Source of the DNA: LDYB01 sp037442385
GTDB lineage: Bacteria > Armatimonadota > Fimbriimonadia > Fimbriimonadales > GBS-DC
Direction: 5' to 3'
Length of the DNA: 23,101 nt
Assembly (NCBI GenBank): GCA_037442385.1
Contig: JBBIQJ010000018.1
Coordinates: forward strand, 1-23,101
Below are positions 14,978-22,365 of the stretch, piece after piece; within the stretch, counting starts at the first letter, position 1; the number at the start of each line of letters is the position of its first letter. The notes under the pieces are model-generated. The model made no database searches and was not told where the DNA came from. It saw only the letters and a list, made by a program, of their open reading frames with translations. The position numbers and the translations under genes are program-made.

Positions 14978-15904
14978 TCATTTCCTCCTGTTTTTATACT
15001 CCTGGATTAGCGCCTGAAATTCTGGCTGGTTTCGGATAGACTCGAAGTCGGTATCGCGCTCAGCGAGGCTCACAAGGCTGGAGTCCAGCTCCAGTGCGCG
15101 CTTGAGATGCGTGAGCGCCTGTTTGCCCTTCCCTGCGAGCGCGAGCATGCAGGCGTAGTTGTAGTGCGCGCTCGCATCGTCGGGCGTCTCCTTGAGAATC
15201 TGCTCAAAAACCTGCGCCGCCTCGCGATACTTTTTATCCTGATAGAGTCGGAACGCGCGGTCCTGGCGTCGGAAGGCGAGTTGCATGCGGAGCAGGCGTT
15301 TCAGTTCCTGCACGGGTTCGGGGTGGTCGTCCACGCGCAGGTCGATGTAGCGGTCATCGAAGCCTGCGTAGCCGCCGTTCTTGCGTGCGACGAGAATCGC
15401 TGCGGACTGCTTGCCGCGCGAGTCGCCCCCTGCTCGCTCGCCTGCCTCCAGCGCCGCCATCAGCTTCAGGGCAAGTTCGCCTTCGGTTTTCTGGAAAGCT
15501 TCCGCCATCGCTTTGACGACCTCTTCGCCCGTGAGGATGTTACCCTGCACGGCGAAGTTCTCACCTGCGATACCTCCCGCCCACGCGATGCACCGCTTGC
15601 CTGTGAAGGTCGCCGAGCGCCCACGCGCGTCCACAATCCCCACCTGACGCTGGTCCCTGTCTTTATCGCTGGCGGTCAGGCGGCGGATGACCTCCTGCGG
15701 ATGGAGTTTTCGGGCGAGCAGCTCCAGCCCGCGCGGTCCGTAGGTCGTGTTGCCGAAAGCCTGAGTGGCAACAGCCCCCACGCCCGCTCTGGCATAGGGC
15801 ACGACAGAACCCACCGCCAGGAACTTCGAAGCGACCGCCACACCCACATCGCCCGTCTTCGGGTCAGTGCCTACCACCGAAAAGGTTCCGAACGCCTCTC
15901 TCAT
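14978..15904 (-). CDS. DUF1028 Ntn-hydrolase-like protein with C-terminal TPR
   Basis: A 308-residue protein. Residues 1-210 match DUF1028, placed in the Ntn-hydrolase superfamily, the same fold class as proteasome subunits. Signatures are TFSVVGTDPKTGDVGVAVAS, AVGSVVPYARAGVGAVATQA, VQGNILTGEEVV, DSRGKQSAAILV and YIDLRVDDHPEPV. T7 (FGTFSVV) would be the natural candidate N-terminal nucleophile after trimming, but I know of no established activity. Residues about 215-305 form TPR helices (LYQDKKYREAAQVFEQILKE, ASAHYNYACMLALAGKGKQA), often protein-binding. No signal peptide is seen. It heads an operon with the MoaD-E1-rhodanese gene, whose Shine-Dalgarno sequence lies in its last codons. It diverges from the proteasome operon across 74 bp. 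Confidence 0.87.
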   Translation of the reverse strand: MREAFGTFSVVGTDPKTGDVGVAVASKFLAVGSVVPYARAGVGAVATQAFGNTTYGPRGLELLARKLHPQEVIRRLTASDKDRDQRQVGIVDARGRSATFTGKRCIAWAGGIAGENFAVQGNILTGEEVVKAMAEAFQKTEGELALKLMAALEAGERAGGDSRGKQSAAILVARKNGGYAGFDDRYIDLRVDDHPEPVQELKRLLRMQLAFRRQDRAFRLYQDKKYREAAQVFEQILKETPDDASAHYNYACMLALAGKGKQALTHLKRALELDSSLVSLAERDTDFESIRNQPEFQALIQEYKNRRK

Positions 15905-15924
15905 CGTTGCACCCCGTGCCGAAT

Positions 15925-15945
15925 ACTTAGCGTGGCTAAAGTATA
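15925..15945 (-). promoter_or_regulatory. Promoter and imperfect palindrome before the DUF1028 gene
   Basis: On the minus strand GGGTATACT (hexamer 15945-15940) lies 35 nt before the ATG at 15904, predicting a leader of roughly 28 nt with GGGGTG as a weak Shine-Dalgarno sequence. On the plus strand the segment reads TACTTAGC-GTG-GCTAAAGTA, an imperfect palindrome covering the -10 and the predicted start of transcription. It could be an operator. Confidence 0.4.
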
Positions 15946-15966
15946 CCCGATGCCGCGCGCATGGTG

Positions 15967-15972
15967 TATAAT
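15967..15972 (+). promoter_or_regulatory. -10 element of the proteasome operon
   Basis: A perfect TATAAT ends 6 nt before the GTG at 15979. No Shine-Dalgarno sequence precedes the GTG, and the alternative ATG at 15961 lies upstream of the -10. A leaderless dop mRNA starting at or next to the GTG is predicted. There is no clear -35. Confidence 0.6.
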
Positions 15973-15978
15973 ATCCCT

Positions 15979-17487
15979 GTGCATCGCCTGATTGGAATAG
16001 AGACGGAATACGGTCTCTATGTGGAAGGGCGCAGTGTGTCCGAACAGATGGGGGACGCAGTAAGCCTCCTGCGGTGTTGCCCGTTTCGTGCGGTCAAGAA
16101 GTGGGACTATCGCTTGGAAGACCCCCGTCGCGACATGCGCGGTTTCCGCGTAGAGCAGTTAGCGGTAGACCCCAGAGACGCTGAGATTGAGCGTGCGCAC
16201 CCGATAAGCCTTTCGGAGCAGGAGGCGCGTGCCGACCATGTGTTAGCGAATGGCGCCCGATTTTACAACGACCACGCGCATCCCGAATACGCCACGCCCG
16301 AATGTCTGCGCCTGCTAGATTTAATCGCCCACGACAAAGCGGGCGAACGAATCGTGCTGGCGACCGCGCGCGCATTTGAGCGCGAAACGGGTCTGAAAGC
16401 GCACCTCTACAAAAACAATTCCGACCATCACGGCAGCAGCTACGGCTGCCACGAGAGCTATCTCTTGAGGCGCGAGATTGAGTTCAACGCCCTGCCCCTG
16501 ACGCTGGTGCCGTTCCTAGTAACGCGCATGCTCTATGCAGGAGCAGGCAAAGTGGGTGTGGAGGTGAACCCCTACCCGCGCGTGCCCTATCAGATTTCTC
16601 AGCGCGCCGATTTTTACATGGATGTGATGAATGTGGAAACGCTTTACAGGCGTCCCATCTTCAACACGCGCGATGAGCCGCACGCCATCGCACGCCGCTA
16701 CCGACGCCTGCATGTGATTTGCGGCGACGCGAACATGAGTGAGTACGCCACCGCGCTCAAAGTCGGCGCCACCGCACTGGTTATCGATCTCATCGAAGAC
16801 AACTGGCTTCCCGACTTCGTGATGAAAGACCCCGTGCGCACCGCGCAACAGCTCTCGCGCGACCCCGACGGCAAGTGGCTCGTGGAAACCGAAGCGGGAA
16901 CCCTCAGCGCGATAGACCTCCAGCGCCACTATCTCGCTGAAGCCCAGCGACGCTATGCAGGGCGCGACGCGGAAACCGACTGGATTTTGCGTGAATGGCA
17001 ATGCGTGCTGGACACCCTCGAAACCGAACCCGAAGCGCTCGCCGACCGACTCGACTGGGTTGCCAAGCGCCAGCTTCTCCAGCTTTTCGTGGAATCCGAG
17101 GGGGTTTCGTGGGAAGACCCTGCGATTTTTGCCCTCGATCTGGAGTATCATCATGTAGACCCCCAGCGGGGGCTATACTATGCGCTTGTGGAACAGGGGC
17201 AGATGCAGACGCTGGTCTCCGAGGAGGCGATTGAACGCGCTATGACCACGCCTCCCGAAGACACACGCGCATGGATACGGGGTATGTGTGTGGCTCGCTT
17301 TGCAGAACAGATTCAGAGCCTCAACTGGGAGCAGATTATTCTGCGCTCAGAGGCGCAAACCGTTCGGCTGGACCTCAGCCGCATGGTGGGGAATCTCAAA
17401 TCGCTCAACCGCCGTCTTACGGAGGTTGACACCATCACCACCTTTGTGCAGAAGGTACAGGAGGCATCTCATGATGTGGCAAGCTGA
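15979..17487 (+). CDS. dop: Depupylase/deamidase Dop of the UBact (Pup-like) proteasome system
   Basis: A 502-residue member of the glutamine-synthetase-like Pup ligase/deamidase family. The N-terminus HRLIGIETEYGLY holds the ExE metal-ATP residues E8 and E10. Dop, not PafA, is favoured by DHAHPEYATPEC (PafA has DVGSHPEY). It is also favoured by the extra segment KKWDYRLEDPRRDMRGF matching the Dop loop region, and by the length near 500. Other conserved stretches are LYKNNSDHHGSSYGCHESYL, NTRDEPHA, YRRLHVICGDANMSE and DTRAWIRG. Dop removes the modifier from substrates and, where it ends in Gln, deamidates it. Here the modifier already ends in Glu, so isopeptide cleavage would be the main task. 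The GTG start follows the TATAAT directly. The 3' end overlaps the modifier gene by 17 bp. The ligase pafA is not in the window. Confidence 0.92.
   Translation: MHRLIGIETEYGLYVEGRSVSEQMGDAVSLLRCCPFRAVKKWDYRLEDPRRDMRGFRVEQLAVDPRDAEIERAHPISLSEQEARADHVLANGARFYNDHAHPEYATPECLRLLDLIAHDKAGERIVLATARAFERETGLKAHLYKNNSDHHGSSYGCHESYLLRREIEFNALPLTLVPFLVTRMLYAGAGKVGVEVNPYPRVPYQISQRADFYMDVMNVETLYRRPIFNTRDEPHAIARRYRRLHVICGDANMSEYATALKVGATALVIDLIEDNWLPDFVMKDPVRTAQQLSRDPDGKWLVETEAGTLSAIDLQRHYLAEAQRRYAGRDAETDWILREWQCVLDTLETEPEALADRLDWVAKRQLLQLFVESEGVSWEDPAIFALDLEYHHVDPQRGLYYALVEQGQMQTLVSEEAIERAMTTPPEDTRAWIRGMCVARFAEQIQSLNWEQIILRSEAQTVRLDLSRMVGNLKSLNRRLTEVDTITTFVQKVQEASHDVAS
17459..17464 (+). promoter_or_regulatory. 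Shine-Dalgarno sequence of the UBact gene
   Basis: AGGAGG inside the dop coding sequence lies 6 nt before the ATG at 17471 and 9 nt before the ATG at 17474. It fixes the short modifier ORF even though its frame is open far upstream. Confidence 0.75.
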
Positions 17488-17659
17488 AGAGCGTCTACGG
17501 CGTCCGATACCGCAGGAGCCGATAACCCGTCCGGGGGGCGATGGCGACGGTCCGTCCCGTCCCGATGTGAAGCGCCCCGATGCTAACGAGCTGCTAAAGC
17601 GGATGCGCCGTATTGACCCGGATCAGGCACGGAAGTATCGACAGCGCAGTGGAGAGTAG
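17471..17659 (+). CDS. pup: Ubiquitin-like protein UBact (Pup-like protein modifier)
   Basis: A 62-residue, highly charged protein without hydrophobic core, like Pup about 60-65 residues long and probably disordered. It begins MMWQAEERLRRPIPQEP, has a Gly/Asp/Pro-rich middle, and ends with DANELLKRMRRIDPDQAR and KYRQRSGE. The LLKRMRR-DPDQAR-YRQR-GE ending agrees with my memory of UBact from Gram-negative phyla and differs from the actinobacterial Pup tail, which ends in a GG-Gln/Glu after a conserved coiled-coil segment. The final Glu is ready for ligation by PafA to substrate lysines, without deamidation. It overlaps dop by 17 bp and is followed 4 bp later by prcB, which confirms its role. 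Either of two adjacent ATG codons could be used. The symbol pup is given by function; the protein is better named UBact. Confidence 0.9.
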   Translation: MMWQAEERLRRPIPQEPITRPGGDGDGPSRPDVKRPDANELLKRMRRIDPDQARKYRQRSGE

Positions 17660-17663
17660 CCCT

Positions 17664-18464
17664 ATGCACCATGCAGGCGACTTCTTCGCGCTCCTGCAAG
17701 CGTATCAGGAGCGCACGGGTGTGCGCATTCCGCTTTTGAACACGCTCACGGGCGATACGCCCCCGCACGCTCCCCACGAGAGCGCCCTCGAAGTTCACGG
17801 CACTACCGTGATTGCACTCAAGTTTCGTGGGGGCGTGCTGAATGTGGGCGACCGCCGCGCCACCGCCGCCAACGCCGTGATGTACGACCGCGCGGATAAA
17901 ATTATCCCTCTGGACGACTACACCCTGATAGCGATTGCAGGTGCTTACGGGCGTGCGATGGAGGTGGTGCGCTACCTGCGCCACGCCTTCAAATATTATG
18001 CCCGAAGCCAGCTCCAGCCCATGAGCCTCGACGGCAAACTGCAGGAGGTCAGCCGCGCGCTGGCAGCCAACCTGCCGAACGCCTTGAGCGGCATCGGCAT
18101 CTTCGTGCCCATTCTCAGCGCGTACGACCCTGCCACCGACAGCGGGCGAATCTTCTTCTACGATGTGAGCGGCGCCCGATTCGAAACGCAGGAGTACGGC
18201 GCGGCAGGCTCTGGCGCGGAGCGCATCCGCGGCGTGTTCGATTACATCACCAAAACGAAAGGTCCCTTCAGTGCGCGCCCCCTCGAAGAGGTGCTGGAGG
18301 AGGCGCTGTTGATGCTCGATATCGCCGCCGACCTGGACGCCGCCACCGGGGGCATCGATAAGGTGCTGCCCACCGCCCGCTACGCCACGCGCGACGGTGT
18401 GTTCGAAGTGCCCGCCGACGCCATCCGCTCCATCGTCCAATCCCTGCGTACAAGGAGTCTGTAG
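17664..18464 (+). CDS. prcB: Proteasome beta subunit (catalytic)
   Basis: A 266-residue precursor with a 46-residue propeptide ending HESALEVHG, then the mature chain TTVIALKFRGGVLNVGDRRAT. T47 is the catalytic Thr1; D63 and K79 fall exactly at the proteasome positions D17 and K33. A later GSGAERIRGVFD and an ATGG-type segment (AATGGIDKVLPTARYA) fit prcB of Actinobacteria. Removal of the propeptide would occur on assembly of the 20S core. The open frame begins at 17613 inside the modifier gene. The ATG at 17664 is chosen because GGAGAG precedes it and similarity begins there. It lies between the modifier and prcA, in the same order as the actinobacterial operon. Confidence 0.95.
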   Translation: MHHAGDFFALLQAYQERTGVRIPLLNTLTGDTPPHAPHESALEVHGTTVIALKFRGGVLNVGDRRATAANAVMYDRADKIIPLDDYTLIAIAGAYGRAMEVVRYLRHAFKYYARSQLQPMSLDGKLQEVSRALAANLPNALSGIGIFVPILSAYDPATDSGRIFFYDVSGARFETQEYGAAGSGAERIRGVFDYITKTKGPFSARPLEEVLEEALLMLDIAADLDAATGGIDKVLPTARYATRDGVFEVPADAIRSIVQSLRTRSL

Positions 18465-18467
18465 CTT

Positions 18468-19217
18468 ATGCTAACCCCTTACGATTTTCAGGAGAACCTG
18501 CAGCAGCGTGCGCAATACATTCGCAACCGTCTGCAGTCGGGCAGCCCGGTGATTGGGCTGAGCTACGAGAACGGCGTGATGCTACTTTCTGTCCGACGGC
18601 AGGCGCGCAAAGTGTACGAAATCTACGACCGCCTGATGCTCTCGGCAATCGGCAATCAGTCGGATGTGGAGACCGTGCGCCTTGCCGCGATTGACTTCGC
18701 GCATCAGGAAGGGTTCGTACGCAGTCCCGACGATGTCACGGTTCAGCGTGTGGTGGGCTTCGCGCTCAGCCCTGCCCTCAAAAAGGCGTTTGGCGACCCG
18801 CTGACCGCGCCGTTCGTGTTTCGCGGGCTATTCGCCGAACTGCATGACCGCCCCGAAGACGACCTCTTCTACATTCTCAGCTACGACGGCGACTTCCTTC
18901 CGATGAATCGGATGGCGGTGGTTGCAGGCACGACTTACGCCGAGGAGCAGGCGCTCCAGTATCTCAAGGAGCATGTCGGGGAGGCGCCGACACTGGAAGA
19001 GGCGATTCGGCACGCTCTGACGGCGTGGGGTCTCGCGCGGCGGCTGGCTACCCAGGAAGAGCGCGAGCAGGTGTCCGAGCGCGAGGCGCACGAAACCCTG
19101 CACGACATTCTGGACAGCGAAACCCATGTGGAGGCGGGCGTTCTGGAGCGCCAGACTCTGCGCGAAAACCGTTTCCGCCTACTCCGCCCCGAAGAGATTG
19201 CCGCGGCGATGCCATAG
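18468..19217 (+). CDS. prcA: Proteasome alpha subunit
   Basis: A 249-residue non-catalytic ring subunit. It begins MLTPYDFQENLQQRAQYIRN, equivalent to the N-terminal helix and gate of PrcA. VIGLSYENGVMLLSVRRQ, KVYEIYDRLMLSAIGNQSDVE, AIDFAHQEGFVRSPDDVT and YILSYDGDFLP follow, then VVAGTTYAEEQALQYLKEH. There is no N-terminal threonine nucleophile, as expected. The C-terminal 40 residues extend beyond the core fold and are charged. AAGGAG at 18452-18457 precedes the ATG by 10 nt, and only 3 bp separate it from prcB. It is the last gene of the operon. The ring ATPase (ARC/Mpa) that feeds the core is not in the window. Confidence 0.94.
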   Translation: MLTPYDFQENLQQRAQYIRNRLQSGSPVIGLSYENGVMLLSVRRQARKVYEIYDRLMLSAIGNQSDVETVRLAAIDFAHQEGFVRSPDDVTVQRVVGFALSPALKKAFGDPLTAPFVFRGLFAELHDRPEDDLFYILSYDGDFLPMNRMAVVAGTTYAEEQALQYLKEHVGEAPTLEEAIRHALTAWGLARRLATQEEREQVSEREAHETLHDILDSETHVEAGVLERQTLRENRFRLLRPEEIAAAMP

Positions 19218-19219
19218 AA

Positions 19220-19237
19220 GTGTCCTGGCGGCGACAC
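19220..19237. terminator. Short hairpin between convergent prcA and exporter operons
   Basis: GTGTC (19220-19224) pairs with GACAC (19233-19237) in the 27-bp gap between two convergent stops. The stem is only 5 bp and no T-tract follows, so terminator function is weakly supported. Confidence 0.25.
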
Positions 19238-19244
19238 GAAGCTC

Positions 19245-21661
19245 CTACAGCGCGCGTTCCTTGAGCGACGCCACGAGGTCAACCCGGGCAAGGATTCGAA
19301 ACGCGGGCAACTGCGCCAGCATGCCGATCATCCAGCCCCCCAGCCCTGCAATCAGGGAGGTGTGAGGATAGATGTGAACACGAAACGCAATCAGTTCCAT
19401 TTGCTCTGGCGAGGCGACAATCGCGATAAAAAGAGCGACCATCCCCCGCCCCAGAAGCAACCCCAAAAGCGTGCCCACCGTCAAAAGAAGCGTGTTCTCC
19501 GCCAGAACCAGCCCGTGCGCCTGCCGGCGGCTAAAGCCAATTGTTAGCAAAGTCGCCACCTCGTTGCGACGCTCCAGCACGCTCACCGTGACAATGCTGA
19601 CAATCACACTAAATGCCAGCACCCACCCGAACACCATCATAAACGTAAGGAATCGGCGAGCGACAGCATTCAGCGCCTCCATGCGGCTCACCAGGTCGCT
19701 CCGCACCGCCACCGCGCCGACCTCCGGCAGCTGCTCCAGCCGCTGAATAACCTCTCGCCGATATTCGGGCGCGACCCAGACCCGCAGGCTGTTGATAGCG
19801 TCAGGCGGGAGCAATAACTCACGGCGAAACAGCTGGCGCACACGCAAGCGCGGCATGTAGACCATCGTACCAATCGTCTCCCAGACCAGCCCCGTCACCC
19901 GAACGGGATGCTCGTGTGTGTCGGCGTCGCTGAATTCAGCAGGCAGACTCAACACCACGCTATCACCGACCTCAAGCCCCAGCTTTTGCTGCACCACCTG
20001 CCCGCAGAGAAAGCCGTTTGGGGAAAGCGCCACAGGTTCACCCTGCTCGTTATGGAGTTGCAAATGGGGGCTGTCAGCCTCCACTCCTTTCAGGAGGGCA
20101 TCGTATTCTGCCGTGCCCCGCTGCAGCCGAACAGGCAGCTCCAGCGCACCCTCCGCCTTCAGCACGCCCCGCCAGCCGCGAACCCGCTCCACAACGCCCG
20201 CCCCCTGAAAATGGGTGAACCCTACACGCAAATCTTCGCTCAGCGCCTGATCCACGTACTCTGCAATCACCGTTTCGCGTGAATCGATTATCCCCCGTGC
20301 CAGCATCGCCAGCATGACGCCAACAGCGGTGCCAAGGATTCCCACCAGCGTACGACGGGGGGCACGAGCAAGGTTGCGCACGGGCAGCCGGTAGACAAGA
20401 CGGGCATGTCGCAGGAAGGGTATCCACTGATCCAGCATCAACACACGCCCCATCGGCGGTGGCGGAGGGCGCAAAGCCTGTGCAGGGGGAACGCGCGACG
20501 CCTGCCACGCAGGTAGCACACCCCCTGCAAGAGTCGCTCCCAGCGCCAGCAGCATCCCTCCCAGAGCGGACACCAGCGGCGGCTCCACACGCTCCACAGG
20601 CAACGCCAGAAACCCCATGTAGCCACGGGAAAGCCAGCCCGAAAGACCCGCGCCAGCCCCACACCCAGCACCCCCCCAACAAATCCCGGCACAAGCGCCA
20701 TGCTCAGATAGTGCCCCAGCACCTGACGCCGTGTGTAGCCCAGCGCCCGCAGTAACCCGATAACCGCACGCTGTTGAAGCACCACCCGCATCTGCAAGGT
20801 GTAGAGCGTCAACACGCTCACACCCAAAAAGAGCATCGGGAACAACACCGAGTAGGTGCGCAAGATTCGCGCGGAACTCTCCAGCAGGAAGTAGCTGGGT
20901 TGGTCTTCACGCATAACGGGCTTTTCAGGGTCGTAAACGCGCAACAGATGCTCCACCTCACGGGCAACCAGCTCCCGATTGAAGCCCGGTTTTACCACCA
21001 CCCGCACCTCATTAATCTGTTCGCTCTGCCCCGTGATTTCGCCCACGACCTCCAGCGGCGCGAACATCACGCCGAATACATCTTCGGAGGGGAGAACCTG
21101 CTGCTTGCTCTGAATAACATAGATATATTCCGGGCTACGCACCAGCCCAGCAATCGTAAAACGCACACGCTCGCCGTGCCACAGCACTGTGATGGTGTCG
21201 TGTGGGCGCAGGCGATGATAGCGGGCGAACTTACTTTCCAACAGGATGGCATAGTCGCGCCCACCCCGCAAAAATCGCCCCTCCATCAGACGCAGCTGGT
21301 TCACCTGAAGGGGTTGACCTGGCTCGATCCCTATTAGTCGCCCCATCAGTCGGCGCGGGTTTTGCGATCCGATCTCGATGGCAACAGTTTTCACCAGTCG
21401 TCCCTCGGCGCCCGCCACCCCTGGCAGCCGTCGGATGCGCACCACCACAGTGCGCGGCGCGGAGCGTACCTGCACCCCGAAATCCTCCAGACAGTAGCGT
21501 GCGAAGGACTCTGTATAGGAGAGATGCATATCCCGATACAAACTGCTGGCGATAGCGAACAGCATGACACCCAGCGCCACCATCGCGGCAATCGCGCCGT
21601 AGAGCCAGCGCGTCTGCCACATCTCGCGCCGAATCTTGCGCCATAGAACGCCCCCTACCAT
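19245..21661 (-). pseudogene. MacB/FtsX-type ABC transporter permease, frameshifted in the middle
   Basis: With one frame correction this is an 805-residue permease with two FtsX-type halves. The first half has a membrane anchor (about residues 18-40), a large extracytoplasmic domain and three-helix core (YSVLFPMLFLGVSVLTLYTL ... RALGYTRRQVLGHYLSMALV ... GGVLGVGLAR). The second half starts in another frame (GLSGWLSRGYMGFLALPVER) and repeats the layout, ending RILARVDLVASLKERAL. The break is at about 20647-20649. One extra G there yields LARGLSGWLSRGYMGF, a seamless join; no stop intervenes. Without it the first frame ends at 20438 after a nonsense tail, and an ATG at 20618 would start the second half. 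The start overlaps the ATPase gene by 7 bp. Such permeases export peptides, lipoproteins or drugs with MacB-like mechanotransmission. The frameshift may be a sequence error. Confidence 0.82.
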
Positions 21662-22365
21662 TCCAGACTTTCCACCTCCCCAGGCTGGGGCGAGTAAACT
21701 TCGCTTTCAATCTGTCCGTCGCGCAAACGAATTACATGGTCAGCCATCGCCGCAATCGCCGCGTTGTGGGTCACCAGCACGATGGTCTGCCCCTCCTGGC
21801 GATTGAGGGTGTGCAGGAGTTTCAGGATTCGTTTGCCCGTGGCGGAGTCCAGCTCGCCCGTTGGTTCATCACACAACAGGATGGGGGGACGGGTTACGAG
21901 CGCGCGGGCAATCGCAACACGCTGCTGTTCGCCGCCGCTCAGCTCACCCGGAAAGTGATTCGCGCGCTCGTACAAGCCGACGGCGTGCAACAGTTCGTCA
22001 ATGGGGCGCGGGTTGGCAACCAGCTCCGCCGCCAGCTCGATATTTTCCCGCGCGGTCAGCGTCGGCACCAGATTGAAAAACTGAAACACGAACCCTATCT
22101 TGTGGCGGCGATACGCGCTCAACTGCGCCTCGTTGTAACGACTGATGTCCTCGCTATCCACAATCACGCTCCCGCTGGTGGGGGTGTCTAACCCTCCTAT
22201 CAGATTCAGCATAGTGCTTTTGCCACACCCACTGGGTCCCAGGACTACCGCAAACTCACCCTGGGTAATTTGCAGATTGACCCGGTTCAGGGCACGCACT
22301 TCGAAGCGATCGCGCCTGTATATCTTGCTGACCTCGCGCAGTTCGATCAGGGGGTGGGGCTTCAT
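21655..22365 (-). CDS. MacB/LolD-type ABC transporter ATP-binding protein
   Basis: A 236-residue complete ATPase. Walker A GPSGCGKST is at 43-51, Q-loop Q95 in VFQFFNLVP, signature LSGGEQQRVAIARAL from L142, Walker B ILLCDEP at 162-168, D-loop GELDSATG, and the switch H200 in LVTHN. VFQFFNLVPTLTARENIELA is typical of the MacB/LolD/FtsE class of ATPases that pair with FtsX-like permeases. It is coupled on both sides: its ATG overlaps the adaptor stop (ATGA), and its end overlaps the permease start. It energises the exporter by ATP hydrolysis at the inner membrane. The transported substrate is not indicated. Confidence 0.95.
   Translation of the reverse strand: MKPHPLIELREVSKIYRRDRFEVRALNRVNLQITQGEFAVVLGPSGCGKSTMLNLIGGLDTPTSGSVIVDSEDISRYNEAQLSAYRRHKIGFVFQFFNLVPTLTARENIELAAELVANPRPIDELLHAVGLYERANHFPGELSGGEQQRVAIARALVTRPPILLCDEPTGELDSATGKRILKLLHTLNRQEGQTIVLVTHNAAIAAMADHVIRLRDGQIESEVYSPQPGEVESLEW

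Noticed and set aside
15107..15991. Plus-strand open frame of 294 codons opposite the DUF1028 gene
   Set aside because: The minus strand encodes a well-conserved DUF1028/TPR protein; the antisense translation has no recognisable motif.
16094..16375. Ligase PafA instead of Dop at this locus
   Set aside because: DHAHPEY, the WDYRLEDPRRDMRGF region and the 502-residue length all point to Dop.
17583..18440. Minus-strand open frame of 285 codons opposite prcB
   Set aside because: Shadow of prcB, whose catalytic residues are all in place on the plus strand.
19220..19237. Strong terminator between the convergent prcA and exporter operons
   Set aside because: Only a 5-bp stem without T-tract; kept as a low-confidence feature but not as a finding.
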